Below the pieces are notes generated by a model. The model did no database searches. It saw nothing but the letters and a program-made list of their open reading frames with translations, and had not been told where the DNA came from. Below, piece by piece: positions 56,201-64,000 of a DNA stretch of 64,000 nucleotides. Origin of the DNA: Pseudarcicella hirudinis (GTDB taxonomy: Bacteria > Bacteroidota > Bacteroidia > Cytophagales > Spirosomataceae); the NCBI RefSeq assembly GCF_900115665.1, contig NZ_FOXH01000011.1, forward strand, positions 31,467 through 95,466, in the 5' to 3' direction. A program made the position numbers and the translations under genes. Numbering within the stretch: position 1 is the first letter of the stretch; the number at the start of each line of letters is the position of its first letter.

Positions 56201-58260
56201 ATTGAAACATTATCAAAAGTAGTGGTATTAATCGCTCCTGAAGTACTGCCTGAACAGGCTGCCAAGCCTACAAAATAGGTATTTGACATCGCTACAGTAG
56301 TTGAACCGATAGCTACCCATGCCACTCCGTCTGCCGATTGATATGCTGTGAATGTATTTCCTGAACGTTGCAATCTGAACCATGCAGGTGTCCATGTATA
56401 ATCATTTCCTCCGATCCAGGTCATATTACCTCCGGTAGCAGCTCTGGTACCCAAACCAGCCTGACGCCAGCCTGCATCACCCATTTTCATTACCAGTGCC
56501 TTTGCATTCGGATCAAGCGTTTCCCGAAACATGATCCCTGTTTTACTCAAAGTTCCACCTATTGCCAGTACACGGGCTGTAAGTGTAAAATCTCCGCTAA
56601 CACTTCCATAAACATAGCTAAACCCATCTGCTGTACCTCCTATTCCGGAACCTGAACCTTTGACGATAAATGTGTTATTACCTGCTGTTCCATAGCTGGC
56701 ACTTCCGGCAACACTAACTGAGCCAATGTCTTTTCTTGCCCAACCCGAAGGAAGGATTGCACTCGCTGCAATCGGCGTTGCACTTACTTCCGCACTATTT
56801 GCACTCACTCCGGCCTGATTCTGTGCAGCTATAGCATAGTAATAAGTTATACCATTGTTAACGCTCCAGTCTGTATAACCCGGATAAGTATTTTCTTTAG
56901 AAGAATATATCTCTGTATATGGGCCTCCGCTTACGGTAGCACGTAAAACTTTATATCCCTGAGCCGTTGCTCCCGCTATAGGATTCCAGTTTAATGAAAC
57001 ATTGGAAACACCTGCCTGGACGGTTAAGCCATTTGGAACCGGAGGAACCGGAAAGGGAGGGTACACAGAAGCTGTACGGGTAAAAGTAAGTGTACCGTAT
57101 CCAAAATGATCAGCGCTTCCATGTTCAGGCCGCATTAAACCAGCCATTGCCGACACATTGGGAGCATTTAATCCCTTTCTTACAACATAATGATTATAGA
57201 TCATCTCATAAACCGGTCTGTCATCCAGGCGTCCTAAACCATTGATTGAAAGAAATAGCTGATTAGCATTATCGCAGTTATTATAAGGGGTATAGGGAAC
57301 TGGAAGAGATAAATTCGTCCTGGCCACATACTCCGCCCCGGCCAGCAGGCGGTTATTATCATATCCGTATAAATCTACTCCCTGATTCCAGGCTACTTCA
57401 CAAAAGGAAGCCATCATTCCCACAGCGAGTTGAGCATGTTCCTGATCCCGTCCGCTTTCCTGCCATTGCCCCAAACCTCCAGGATGAACCGTGTAGACAG
57501 CATTTATAATACTTCCCATTCCTGCTCCGGTTTTAAAATAATCAATTGCCTGATTAAATTTCGCCGGATCATCACAAAGTACTCCCATCGAAAGAATGGC
57601 TCCGGTGTTACAAATATCCCAGTTCGACCAATAGCGACTGATACAGCCTCCATTATGATTCATCAGAAAATCATTACATACCGGATAGAAATAGGTGAGC
57701 ATCATGTTTTTAAATCTATCGAAGTCTGCCGAAGACCAACCTTTATAAATCCGCAGCACCTCCGCTGCCATGGCAAAATCAAACACCGGGATTCCACTCA
57801 AACCGGGAATATCTGTGCCTGTTGGCACCTGATTTACTGTTGATGACCACGCATTACATATTCGCACGGCACATTCCGCATAAGTTGTATCACCGGAAAT
57901 ATACCAGCGAATGGCATTCAGATAAGCTGCATGAGCATCTGCATCCGCTCGCTGCCGGCTCCCTCCCATATTAGCTCTGGCAGCCGCTGTATAGGTATTC
58001 TGAGCCTGAGAGTCTGTAATCAGCTTATTCCATCCATCTATCCAGGGGTGTTCTCCCGCTGCTACTTTTGCTTTCATTCGGTCTAAGTCGGACAATGTAT
58101 GTAAACCTCCGGGATGGACAAAAGTCTGAGCATTTGTACTATGTAAGATAATCAGCAACAGCGTCAGAATGACGGAGCTTTTAAATATTGTCTTTTTTAC
58201 CGGATTCTGATAAATATTATCCCCGGCACAACAGTTTTTAAGGAAAAAATTAGTCTGCAT
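53290..58260 (-). CDS. Multidomain secreted lyase-like protein: alginate-lyase-superfamily domain, Fn3, LamG, CBM3 x2, T9SS tail
   Basis: 1656 residues. A signal peptide ends near Ala44-Gln45. Residues about 46-395 are an alginate-lyase-superfamily alpha-toroid (HPGGLHTLSDLDRMK; HNGGCISRYWSNWDICNTGA; GRDQEHAQLAVGMMASFCE). Then: Fn3 (403-500), a beta-sandwich unit (500-690), Fn3 (690-785), Fn3 (787-875), LamG (about 875-1080), two Ig-like repeats (1083-1250), two cellulose-binding CBM3-type modules (1254-1395 and 1409-1560; each with VRYWFT and an NDDYS motif), and a C-terminal domain that looks like a type IX secretion sorting signal (1575-1656). It should be a surface enzyme that grips and cuts an extracellular polysaccharide. 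Which chemistry it performs is not proven. Confidence 0.87.
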   Translation of the reverse strand: MQTNFFLKNCCAGDNIYQNPVKKTIFKSSVILTLLLIILHSTNAQTFVHPGGLHTLSDLDRMKAKVAAGEHPWIDGWNKLITDSQAQNTYTAAARANMGGSRQRADADAHAAYLNAIRWYISGDTTYAECAVRICNAWSSTVNQVPTGTDIPGLSGIPVFDFAMAAEVLRIYKGWSSADFDRFKNMMLTYFYPVCNDFLMNHNGGCISRYWSNWDICNTGAILSMGVLCDDPAKFNQAIDYFKTGAGMGSIINAVYTVHPGGLGQWQESGRDQEHAQLAVGMMASFCEVAWNQGVDLYGYDNNRLLAGAEYVARTNLSLPVPYTPYNNCDNANQLFLSINGLGRLDDRPVYEMIYNHYVVRKGLNAPNVSAMAGLMRPEHGSADHFGYGTLTFTRTASVYPPFPVPPVPNGLTVQAGVSNVSLNWNPIAGATAQGYKVLRATVSGGPYTEIYSSKENTYPGYTDWSVNNGITYYYAIAAQNQAGVSANSAEVSATPIAASAILPSGWARKDIGSVSVAGSASYGTAGNNTFIVKGSGSGIGGTADGFSYVYGSVSGDFTLTARVLAIGGTLSKTGIMFRETLDPNAKALVMKMGDAGWRQAGLGTRAATGGNMTWIGGNDYTWTPAWFRLQRSGNTFTAYQSADGVAWVAIGSTTVAMSNTYFVGLAACSGSTSGAINTTTFDNVSIVNNGTVPAAPTGIKAKGAGSRNINLSWHPVEGATGYIVKRSVNAGGAYTVIATAITDSIYADSSLSANTSYYYVISSANLAGESANSSEANAATFDLIFPPVPTGLKTFSGDANVTLNWNISKDATTYSIKRSTTVGGPFVSVGTTTSTSYSDLSVLNNSTYFYVVSAVNIKGESGNSIQVAAIPRACQLDFWNFNEINGTIANDIWGGNKGVLQAGTGLVAGKNDNAVKLTGAANSYVALPAGIVSTLNDFSIATWVKMDVLSTWMRLFDFGTGTTQYMFLTVQSAVTSGKSKVRYAIKNGGTELNVGFDYTFPLGTWVHLAVTQSGNTGNLYINGALVATNTAINIKPSNLGNTNQNYLGKSQFADPMFQGSIDDFRIYKCALSTTEIAALAANVPATQSITFNPLTTRVVGEDDFDAFASASSLLPVKYSSSDSAIARIKNDRIQIIKAGTTNITASQEGNASYSAANSVVQTLTVTRKEQTITFNAIPVKILDDQDFDTGATASSGLPVSYHISNPLVATIVNGKIHLTGIGSCLITALQAGNEMYNAAGSVSRTLTVNSTLKIKYQDADANVTNNQIKPNLIILNEGATSVSYSDLTVRYWFTAENYAGINSWIDYAQLGNNKVNIKYVALEEPRDGAFGYIEYSFAATAGNLDAGTDSGQIQSRFANTNWSDLNENDDYSHSKSNVYAYNEHITMYRNGQLVWGVEPATVNPQIALKAYTETKSNNPVSNTISTYLKINNEGNVPVSYGEVKVRYWFTKEGTSNLNYYLDYAAMINSSNIESQFVALNPTKTGANTYLELGLKTNAGTFYPLSTTGNIQYRIAKADWSDFNQADDYSYNSNNQMILNDKVTVYYQGQLISGTEPVLSTNSRISADEPLTMLQAKIYGNPVAGDKGDVEITGIQGLPLTINLVNQNGLPLLEHQINQPKETERFVFPFGQQTPGVYFLRISTALQALTVKIIKQ

Positions 58261-58569
58261 ATCTCAAAGTTTTTAAAATTTTCAACTGATGAACATCAAT
58301 CAGAAAGTATTAAATAGGAGATCCTTTCAGTAATAGCAACAGGTCAACCTTCCGGATCAGAGAGTCAGGGTTTTTCAACTAATTTCAGGAACTCCTTTAT
58401 TTCAAAAAAGTGATCCCTGCCCGTTTACTGTTAATTCAAACGAGAGGTTTTTTTTAGTAAATACATACAGATTAAATACAGAATCCCAGATCTTTCTGCA
58501 TAGAAAAAGGGTAAAACCCTCTGATTAAAGAGGGCTTTACTAATCAGAGAAACAAAAATCCGCTTCGTC
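58261..58569. other. Spacer between susD and the lyase gene with a terminator/attenuator hairpin
   Basis: 309 bases with no gene. CCCTCT (58517-58522) pairs with AGAGGG (58529-58534). On the minus strand it is followed by TTTTACCCTTTTTC, so it probably ends or attenuates part of the susCD transcript. A clear -7 element for the lyase gene is not visible. Confidence 0.5.
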
Positions 58570-60309
58570 TTACCAGCCAGTATTCTGAGTAAGATTCGGA
58601 TTCAATTGCAACTGTTGAGTAGGAAGCGGAATCAGGTAGTTCTTCTCCGTGAATTTTCTTTCAGTAACCGGATCAGCTAATACATCCCCTTCCGCTGTTA
58701 ATGCAGGAGTTTTAGGATATTTTGTTTCGAATTCTGTACCTTTCCAGCGAACACCTAAAACCGGTTTTATCAATTCGATGTGTGCAACATACCATCTTTT
58801 CAGATCATCCATTCTGAAACCTTCTCCCTGAAGTTCCACGGCTCTCTCTCTACGGATTTCCTGTCGCATATCTAATCCGTTTGCACCTGCAAAGGCATTA
58901 CTAAGTTTTGGCATAGCAGCATTTACCCTATTTCTCACCAGATTAAGCGATTTATCAAGATCAGCGTCTGAAATAGCCCCATTTCGTTCATAAACAGCCT
59001 CTGCATAATTCAGATAGACTTCTGCCAAACGAATTACCGGATAGTCATACCCTTCCTGTGAGTTAGGGACCTGTCTTTCAGCAGACCATTGCTGATTGTT
59101 ATAACCTGTAATATCATTGCTCCACGGATCATGCGGAGGACGGGCATTGGCCAAATCAACAGGACTCCAATCCCAGTTAATATGCCAGTTTGTTGCGTTC
59201 TGCCAATATGGATTTCCCGGAATCATCATGTAATATTTCATCCGCTTGTCTCTGCTGGCATATTCAGATTTGAGAGTAGCACGGCTAAATGCTGTAGTGG
59301 TTTTACTGATCGGTAAGCCATCACTGCATAGATACATATCAGCCATAGTCCGGCTCATATCTGCACCCAAAGCCCCAAATGAGATCTGATTCGGGATAGT
59401 TTTCAGTAAGTTATTTGATTCGTAACGAACCGAAAGTATATATTCATTATTCGCTGCCTTCGTAATTCCGGCCGGATTTGATTTCTGGTTTTCCAGAATA
59501 AACAGGTACTTCAATGCGGAATCGCCCAAGGCAGTCGGCTTGAACAGAGAATACTGATTAGCAATGATTACACTATTACTATTGCTGACAGATTTGTCCA
59601 GCAAGGTTGTTGCTCTTGAAGTATTTCCTCTGAACTTTTGCCAGGTTCCCTCATACAAACAAACTCTACCTAAAAATGCCTGAGCAGCCTGCTTGCTTAT
59701 TCTCCCCTTATCGTTGGCAAGAATGGCATTTTCCAGAGGTAAATCCTGGATAGCGGCTTCGAGATCAGAAATGATAAAATCTATGGTTTCATCTCTGGTA
59801 CTGCGTTTGGCAATCAATTCTGCCGATTCAGGAGTTAACACATCCTTAACCAGAATAACCCCTCCGTATGAAGTAAGAAGTTTGTCAAAATAAACATATC
59901 CTCTGAAAAATTTCGCTTCAGCTACATAAGTCTTAATCTCGTCTTGTTTTGAATAACTTTTAGCTTTCGCCAGTAGATAATTAATATTTCTGATCCATTT
60001 ATAGGCATCATTATAATTATTATCCACTGCTATTACTGTATTGGTCCCTCTTGCTATGGCGCCTCTGTCTGCCCCCAGGTCTGAGCCCGCATGGCCATCA
60101 CCATTTCCGTTGTCGAACGATCTCAGATAACCATAAAACGCATTTGCGGCAAGCTTAAATTCTGAAGAGCTTTTCCAATAACTGGCATCAGATACCTGAT
60201 CAAGCGGCTTTAAATCCAGCGAATCGTTGCAAGCCTGACCTATAAACATTGCGGAGCCCGCTAAAAAGGCTGTTATATATTTAGTCAATATCTTTTTCAT
60301 ATGTTTCAT
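58570..60309 (-). CDS. susD: SusD/RagB-family glycan-binding lipoprotein
   Basis: 579 residues with a lipoprotein signal (MFIGQAC; Cys27, or Cys24 from the second ATG). The SusD TPR-rich fold is indicated by LKPLDQVSDASYWKSSSEF, YVAEAKFFRGYVYFDKL and, near the C-terminus, RRERAVELQGEGFRMDDLKRW. SusD sits on the cell surface as a lid over SusC and binds the glycan. It starts nine bases after the SusC stop, so the two are cotranscribed. The symbol denotes the family, not starch use. Confidence 0.93.
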   Translation of the reverse strand: MKHMKKILTKYITAFLAGSAMFIGQACNDSLDLKPLDQVSDASYWKSSSEFKLAANAFYGYLRSFDNGNGDGHAGSDLGADRGAIARGTNTVIAVDNNYNDAYKWIRNINYLLAKAKSYSKQDEIKTYVAEAKFFRGYVYFDKLLTSYGGVILVKDVLTPESAELIAKRSTRDETIDFIISDLEAAIQDLPLENAILANDKGRISKQAAQAFLGRVCLYEGTWQKFRGNTSRATTLLDKSVSNSNSVIIANQYSLFKPTALGDSALKYLFILENQKSNPAGITKAANNEYILSVRYESNNLLKTIPNQISFGALGADMSRTMADMYLCSDGLPISKTTTAFSRATLKSEYASRDKRMKYYMMIPGNPYWQNATNWHINWDWSPVDLANARPPHDPWSNDITGYNNQQWSAERQVPNSQEGYDYPVIRLAEVYLNYAEAVYERNGAISDADLDKSLNLVRNRVNAAMPKLSNAFAGANGLDMRQEIRRERAVELQGEGFRMDDLKRWYVAHIELIKPVLGVRWKGTEFETKYPKTPALTAEGDVLADPVTERKFTEKNYLIPLPTQQLQLNPNLTQNTGW

Positions 60310-60318
60310 GTTTTTAAA

Positions 60319-63300
60319 TTAAAAAGTTACGTTTACACCGAATGTTAACAAACGATAGAAAGGATAGCGCTGGGCTCCTCCACCGACATCACTGGTTTGC
60401 TCCGGATCCCAGTTATCTTCCACTTTGGTCAACTCCCAAAGGTCATTTCCTGAGAAGTAGATTCTTAACTTTTCAATTTTCACTTTTTGCGTAATTGCCT
60501 GTGGAATAGTATAACCAATTACAAGATTCTTTAATCTTACATAAGCTCCGTTCTGCATAGACCAATCTGAAATCTGATAGTTATAAGCACCATAGTTTCC
60601 AAAACCTTTATTGGTAGCAGTCGTCAAAATCGGCAATTCTGCATTTGGATTGTCAGGAGTCCACGTCTTGCCTACCCACCAATTGGCATGCCCCTGATAA
60701 ATTGCCCCGAAAGGTGTACTCCAGTCAGAACGCCTGTAGATATTTCTCTGGCCGACACCCTGAAATACTGCCCCAAAATCGAAACCTTTCCATTCTAATC
60801 CGAGGTTGATTGCAAATACATATCTCGGATCGCTTCTGCCAAGATATACCACATCTCCATCTGCAATCGGATTACCATTTGCATCTTTCTTGCCGAGCAA
60901 ATACTGGGTGGCTCCCGCATTGGTAAGTTTACCATCACCGTTAATATCTTTATACATATTAATCCCCGGAATCATCTGAGTGACTCCCGGCATATTTGAA
61001 ATACTGCTTCCAGGTACAAGTTGTGCATAAGCAGCAGCCTGATCTGTAGTCTGAATTCTGCCATTGTAAACCACTCCGAAATAAGAATTCAAAGGATAGC
61101 CTTCAATTGTCCTTTTTCCTGCAGCAATGATATTGGCTCCGCCATAATTAACCAGTTTATTGTCATTATCTGAAAGCGTACCACTGACACGATAAGAAAC
61201 ACTTCCGATTTTGTCTCTCCATCCCAATGACATTTCCCAGCCCCATACTTTCAGGTTGCCGATATTAGCTGTCGGAGCAACAGCACCAAGTACAGCAGGG
61301 TAAGTCTGAGGTAAAAGCATATTGGAGTTTTGCTTCCAGTAATAATCAAATCCTCCGAATAGGCGGTTGTTAAGTGCCGAGAAATCCAGACCAATGTTTG
61401 TACTGGTAATACTTTCCCATGTTCTGTTCAAACTCACCAGTGTTCCTGCCGGAGCAGAAATTACTGAACGTGAACTGTATCCTCCCAGGATTGGCCCTCC
61501 GGCATTAATATTGATTAGTTGCGTATAATCGTACAATCCAATCCCCGACTGGTTTCCTACAGTGCCATATGATCCCCGGATCTTCAATTCATTAAAAAAC
61601 TTGATATTTTTCATGAAATTCTCCTGAGAGATACGCCAACCGGCTGAAATTCCACCATAAAGTTTCCATCTGTTGCTGGCATCAAATTTAGATGAGCCAT
61701 CATAACGGACATTCGCTTCAAAAAGGTATTTATTATTGAAATCATAATTAAAACGTCCGAAACCGGAAGCAATAGCCCAGTGATTACGTTTCTCGCTATT
61801 GGTACGGGTGGTATTATCCCCTAAACCCAAACCTAAAGCCGGAATATCATTGCTGGCCAGATAAGTAGTTTGAGTGGACAATGAATCAAGTTCATCCCGC
61901 TCGTAATTAACACCGGCTACTACGGTAACATTATGCAAATCTGAGAGCTTTTTCTTGTATTCCAGATAGGCATTGGTATTATAATAAATTTCCTTACGAG
62001 GTGCCTGTACGTACCATGACTGATTCTGAGAAGGGTTATCCTGATACTGATATGTTTCTGTATAATTATAAATACCCGTGATATATTTATACTGACTCTG
62101 AAGATCTGAAACAGAGTAATTATACCCTGCCTGAGCAATCAGATTCAAATCTTTGGCAATATTAAACTCAAGTTTTGAATTGATAAAAACCCTGTTGTTG
62201 GCTGTAATACTTTCTCCGCCAAGTTCCAGCAGCCAGTTACGGGCAGGCTGTGTTCCCCAGGCATAGGGCTTTCCATTGATAGTGGCAACAGGGAAACCCG
62301 GCTGAGAACCGAAATTGATCTCACCTTGTCTGCTTGGCACAACTACATCATTCTTTTCCAACGAAATATTGGTAGATATTTTCAGGCGGGGAGAAAAGGT
62401 ATAATCAAAAGCCAGTCTGACATTATAGCGTTTATTGGAGTTTTGCCCCCATTTCAACATACTTCCATCATTTAAATACCCCAGCGAAAGCCTGTATCCC
62501 AAACTTTCCGTTCTGGCAGAAATACTGATATCCTGTTGGTTAGACATCGCACGGCCATCGCCCCATAAAATATCAATCGGATTGGTATCGAAGAAAGTAT
62601 AATCTTTAACATCCGTAAATCCGATGGTTTCTCCTCCGGCAATATATTCCGGAGTATTTTTATCAATATAACCGCTTGCCGGACGATTCATCCAAGCCCT
62701 GGCATATTTGGTCCAGATCCAGTTTTCATCAGGTACTCCCCCAGTCGAAGCATTAGAAATAGCTTCCAGCATATATTTACCATATTGATCTCCATTAAGG
62801 AATGCAGGTCTGAGACCCATTCTTTTCTGAGAAACAGAGCTGTTGAACTGAATTGTTGCCTTTCCTGACTTTGCTTTTTTAGTAGTAATCAGTACTACTC
62901 CGCCTGCCGCACGTGCTCCATATATTGCAGCGGAGGCATCCTTCAAAAATGACATATTGTCGATATCCTGAGGATTTATGGAATTCAATGCGTTCAAACT
63001 AACTAATGGAATACCATCAACGATGACAAGCGGATCGGCTCCGTTAGTCGAAGCAGCTCCTCTGATCTGAAAATTCCAACCCTCCTGCCCCGGTGCAGAT
63101 GAGCTTCTTGTAACTACTACTCCTGGAACCTGTCCCTGTAAGGCCGACAAGGGATTTGTTACAGCCCCTCTGTCCTGAAACACCTTATTGTCAACCGTGG
63201 AAACCGCTCCTGACAAAGTCGCTTTCTTTTGCGTTCCATAACCTACTACCACCACTTCTCCCAATGCCTGAACATCTGTTTTAAGGCTAACGCTTATTAC

Positions 63301-63924
63301 TGTACGTTTACCTACCAGTACCTCTTCACGCAGGTAACCTACAAAGGAAAATATCAGCGAGCTGTTTTCATCCGGAACAGCAATTGAATAATTTCCTTTG
63401 GCGTCAGTGGTGGTACCTCTCTGAGTACCTTTGATCGCAATACTTACACCGGGCAGTCCTTCTCCTTTTTCAGAATCAGTTACTCTTCCGGTTACAGTTT
63501 GCAGGATATTTTCGGTTGAATTAATCGCTAACTCTTTCTGTTGAATAGCGGAAGTTGGTTTGATTATTTTCTTCAGAATAATTCTCTTTCCCACAACTTC
63601 ATATTCAATCATATACGGGGAAAGTACTTTCCCGAGTACCTCTTCCAGTCTTTCATTTTCAACTTTTAACGTTAATCGGCCAGATTGATCAAATATCTGG
63701 TGATTATACATAAACTGTACATCCGAAGCTTTTTCTATTTTTTTCAAAACTGATTCTACTCCGAGGTTCGAAAGCTGTAAGGAAACTTTTCGTTCCAGTA
63801 CTTCCTGAGCTTTTATATCATACGCCTGTGCAATTGTCACGAAGACAATCGCTAAAATGGCTTGATACAGGCTAATCCTCATGATTTTAAAGATTGTTTT
63901 GTGAATTTGTAATCTGTTTTTCAT
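60319..63924 (-). CDS. susC: SusC/RagA-family TonB-dependent receptor with STN domain
   Basis: 1201 residues. After a signal peptide come an STN domain (about 40-110, ending IEYEVVGKRIILKK), a carboxypeptidase-regulatory-like beta-sandwich (about 140-225, VTGRVTDSEKGEGLPGVSIA), the TonB-dependent plug (about 230-345, VVVVGYGTQKKATLSGAV) and a 22-strand beta-barrel ending in a C-terminal Phe (TFGVNVTF). It imports oligosaccharides across the outer membrane with TonB energy. The STN domain signals to an ECF sigma/anti-sigma pair, expected upstream of the window. First visible gene of the PUL. Family symbol only. Confidence 0.95.
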   Translation of the reverse strand: MKNRLQIHKTIFKIMRISLYQAILAIVFVTIAQAYDIKAQEVLERKVSLQLSNLGVESVLKKIEKASDVQFMYNHQIFDQSGRLTLKVENERLEEVLGKVLSPYMIEYEVVGKRIILKKIIKPTSAIQQKELAINSTENILQTVTGRVTDSEKGEGLPGVSIAIKGTQRGTTTDAKGNYSIAVPDENSSLIFSFVGYLREEVLVGKRTVISVSLKTDVQALGEVVVVGYGTQKKATLSGAVSTVDNKVFQDRGAVTNPLSALQGQVPGVVVTRSSSAPGQEGWNFQIRGAASTNGADPLVIVDGIPLVSLNALNSINPQDIDNMSFLKDASAAIYGARAAGGVVLITTKKAKSGKATIQFNSSVSQKRMGLRPAFLNGDQYGKYMLEAISNASTGGVPDENWIWTKYARAWMNRPASGYIDKNTPEYIAGGETIGFTDVKDYTFFDTNPIDILWGDGRAMSNQQDISISARTESLGYRLSLGYLNDGSMLKWGQNSNKRYNVRLAFDYTFSPRLKISTNISLEKNDVVVPSRQGEINFGSQPGFPVATINGKPYAWGTQPARNWLLELGGESITANNRVFINSKLEFNIAKDLNLIAQAGYNYSVSDLQSQYKYITGIYNYTETYQYQDNPSQNQSWYVQAPRKEIYYNTNAYLEYKKKLSDLHNVTVVAGVNYERDELDSLSTQTTYLASNDIPALGLGLGDNTTRTNSEKRNHWAIASGFGRFNYDFNNKYLFEANVRYDGSSKFDASNRWKLYGGISAGWRISQENFMKNIKFFNELKIRGSYGTVGNQSGIGLYDYTQLININAGGPILGGYSSRSVISAPAGTLVSLNRTWESITSTNIGLDFSALNNRLFGGFDYYWKQNSNMLLPQTYPAVLGAVAPTANIGNLKVWGWEMSLGWRDKIGSVSYRVSGTLSDNDNKLVNYGGANIIAAGKRTIEGYPLNSYFGVVYNGRIQTTDQAAAYAQLVPGSSISNMPGVTQMIPGINMYKDINGDGKLTNAGATQYLLGKKDANGNPIADGDVVYLGRSDPRYVFAINLGLEWKGFDFGAVFQGVGQRNIYRRSDWSTPFGAIYQGHANWWVGKTWTPDNPNAELPILTTATNKGFGNYGAYNYQISDWSMQNGAYVRLKNLVIGYTIPQAITQKVKIEKLRIYFSGNDLWELTKVEDNWDPEQTSDVGGGAQRYPFYRLLTFGVNVTF

Positions 63925-64000
63925 ACTTTTGAATGTTTTGTCGTTTTAACGATTCGGCAAAAGTTCCCTTCCACCCTTTGCAGGGTGCTATCTGAGCCAA
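63925..64000. other. Region upstream of SusC, cut by the window edge
   Basis: 76 bases. A minus-strand CAAAAGTT at about 63958 is one base off a -7 element. I see nothing else. Confidence 0.3.

Noticed and set aside
53290-58260. CRISPR or tandem-repeat array in the multidomain gene
   Set aside because: The repeated units are Fn3, Ig-like and CBM3 protein domains; no short regularly spaced DNA repeats are present.

Overview
The window comes from a Bacteroidota chromosome. Several genes are preceded by the phylum's TTTG-N19-22-TAnnTTTG promoter, recognisable Shine-Dalgarno sequences are scarce, the tRNA gene does not encode CCA, a SusC/SusD pair is present, and one large secreted enzyme ends in a domain resembling a type IX secretion sorting signal. 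The gene set (HslV, long-form HisG, 5-oxoprolinase, tandem CocE hydrolases) would suit a Cytophagales-like organism, but that placement is inference.

Layout. Positions 1-2741 hold the 3' end of a large modular protein ending in a GH19 chitinase/lysozyme-like domain. It overlaps a small exported protein with a C-terminal SH3-like domain, and the pair looks like a peptidoglycan-degrading effector with its immunity protein. A gene-poor 2.2 kb stretch with hairpins and possible operators follows, up to a GntR-type regulator (4925-5941). A minus-strand 5-oxoprolinase/hydantoinase and a small membrane protein face it. From 10.2 to 45.7 kb the content is mostly housekeeping: rluD, a bestrophin, sufB, an Lrp regulator, a 1-Cys peroxiredoxin, a GH25 muramidase, pgi, hisS, lepA, a two-lipoyl pyruvate dehydrogenase E2, hslV, a PBP4-type DD-peptidase, two tandem CocE hydrolases and hisG-hisD-hisC. 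Most transcription units end in strong intrinsic terminators.

Positions 46.0-63.9 kb form one minus-strand polysaccharide utilisation locus. In transcription order it reads: SusC with an STN signalling domain, SusD, a 1656-residue alginate-lyase-superfamily protein with Fn3, LamG and two CBM3 modules, a GH88 unsaturated glucuronyl hydrolase, a GH97 enzyme, a beta-lactamase-fold hydrolase, a heparinase II/III lyase, and a decayed alpha/beta-hydrolase ending near a tRNA-Ala gene. Lyases plus GH88 point to a uronic-acid-containing polysaccharide: lyases make unsaturated oligosaccharides, SusCD imports them, and GH88 and GH97 trim them.

The most unusual element is at 16456-16597. A strong promoter drives a tRNA-like RNA with a leucine-type D arm, an aspartate-type anticodon loop (GUC, but U37), U1-A72 with G73, and a structured variable region of about 73 nt. 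It fits no standard tRNA class that I can recognise.
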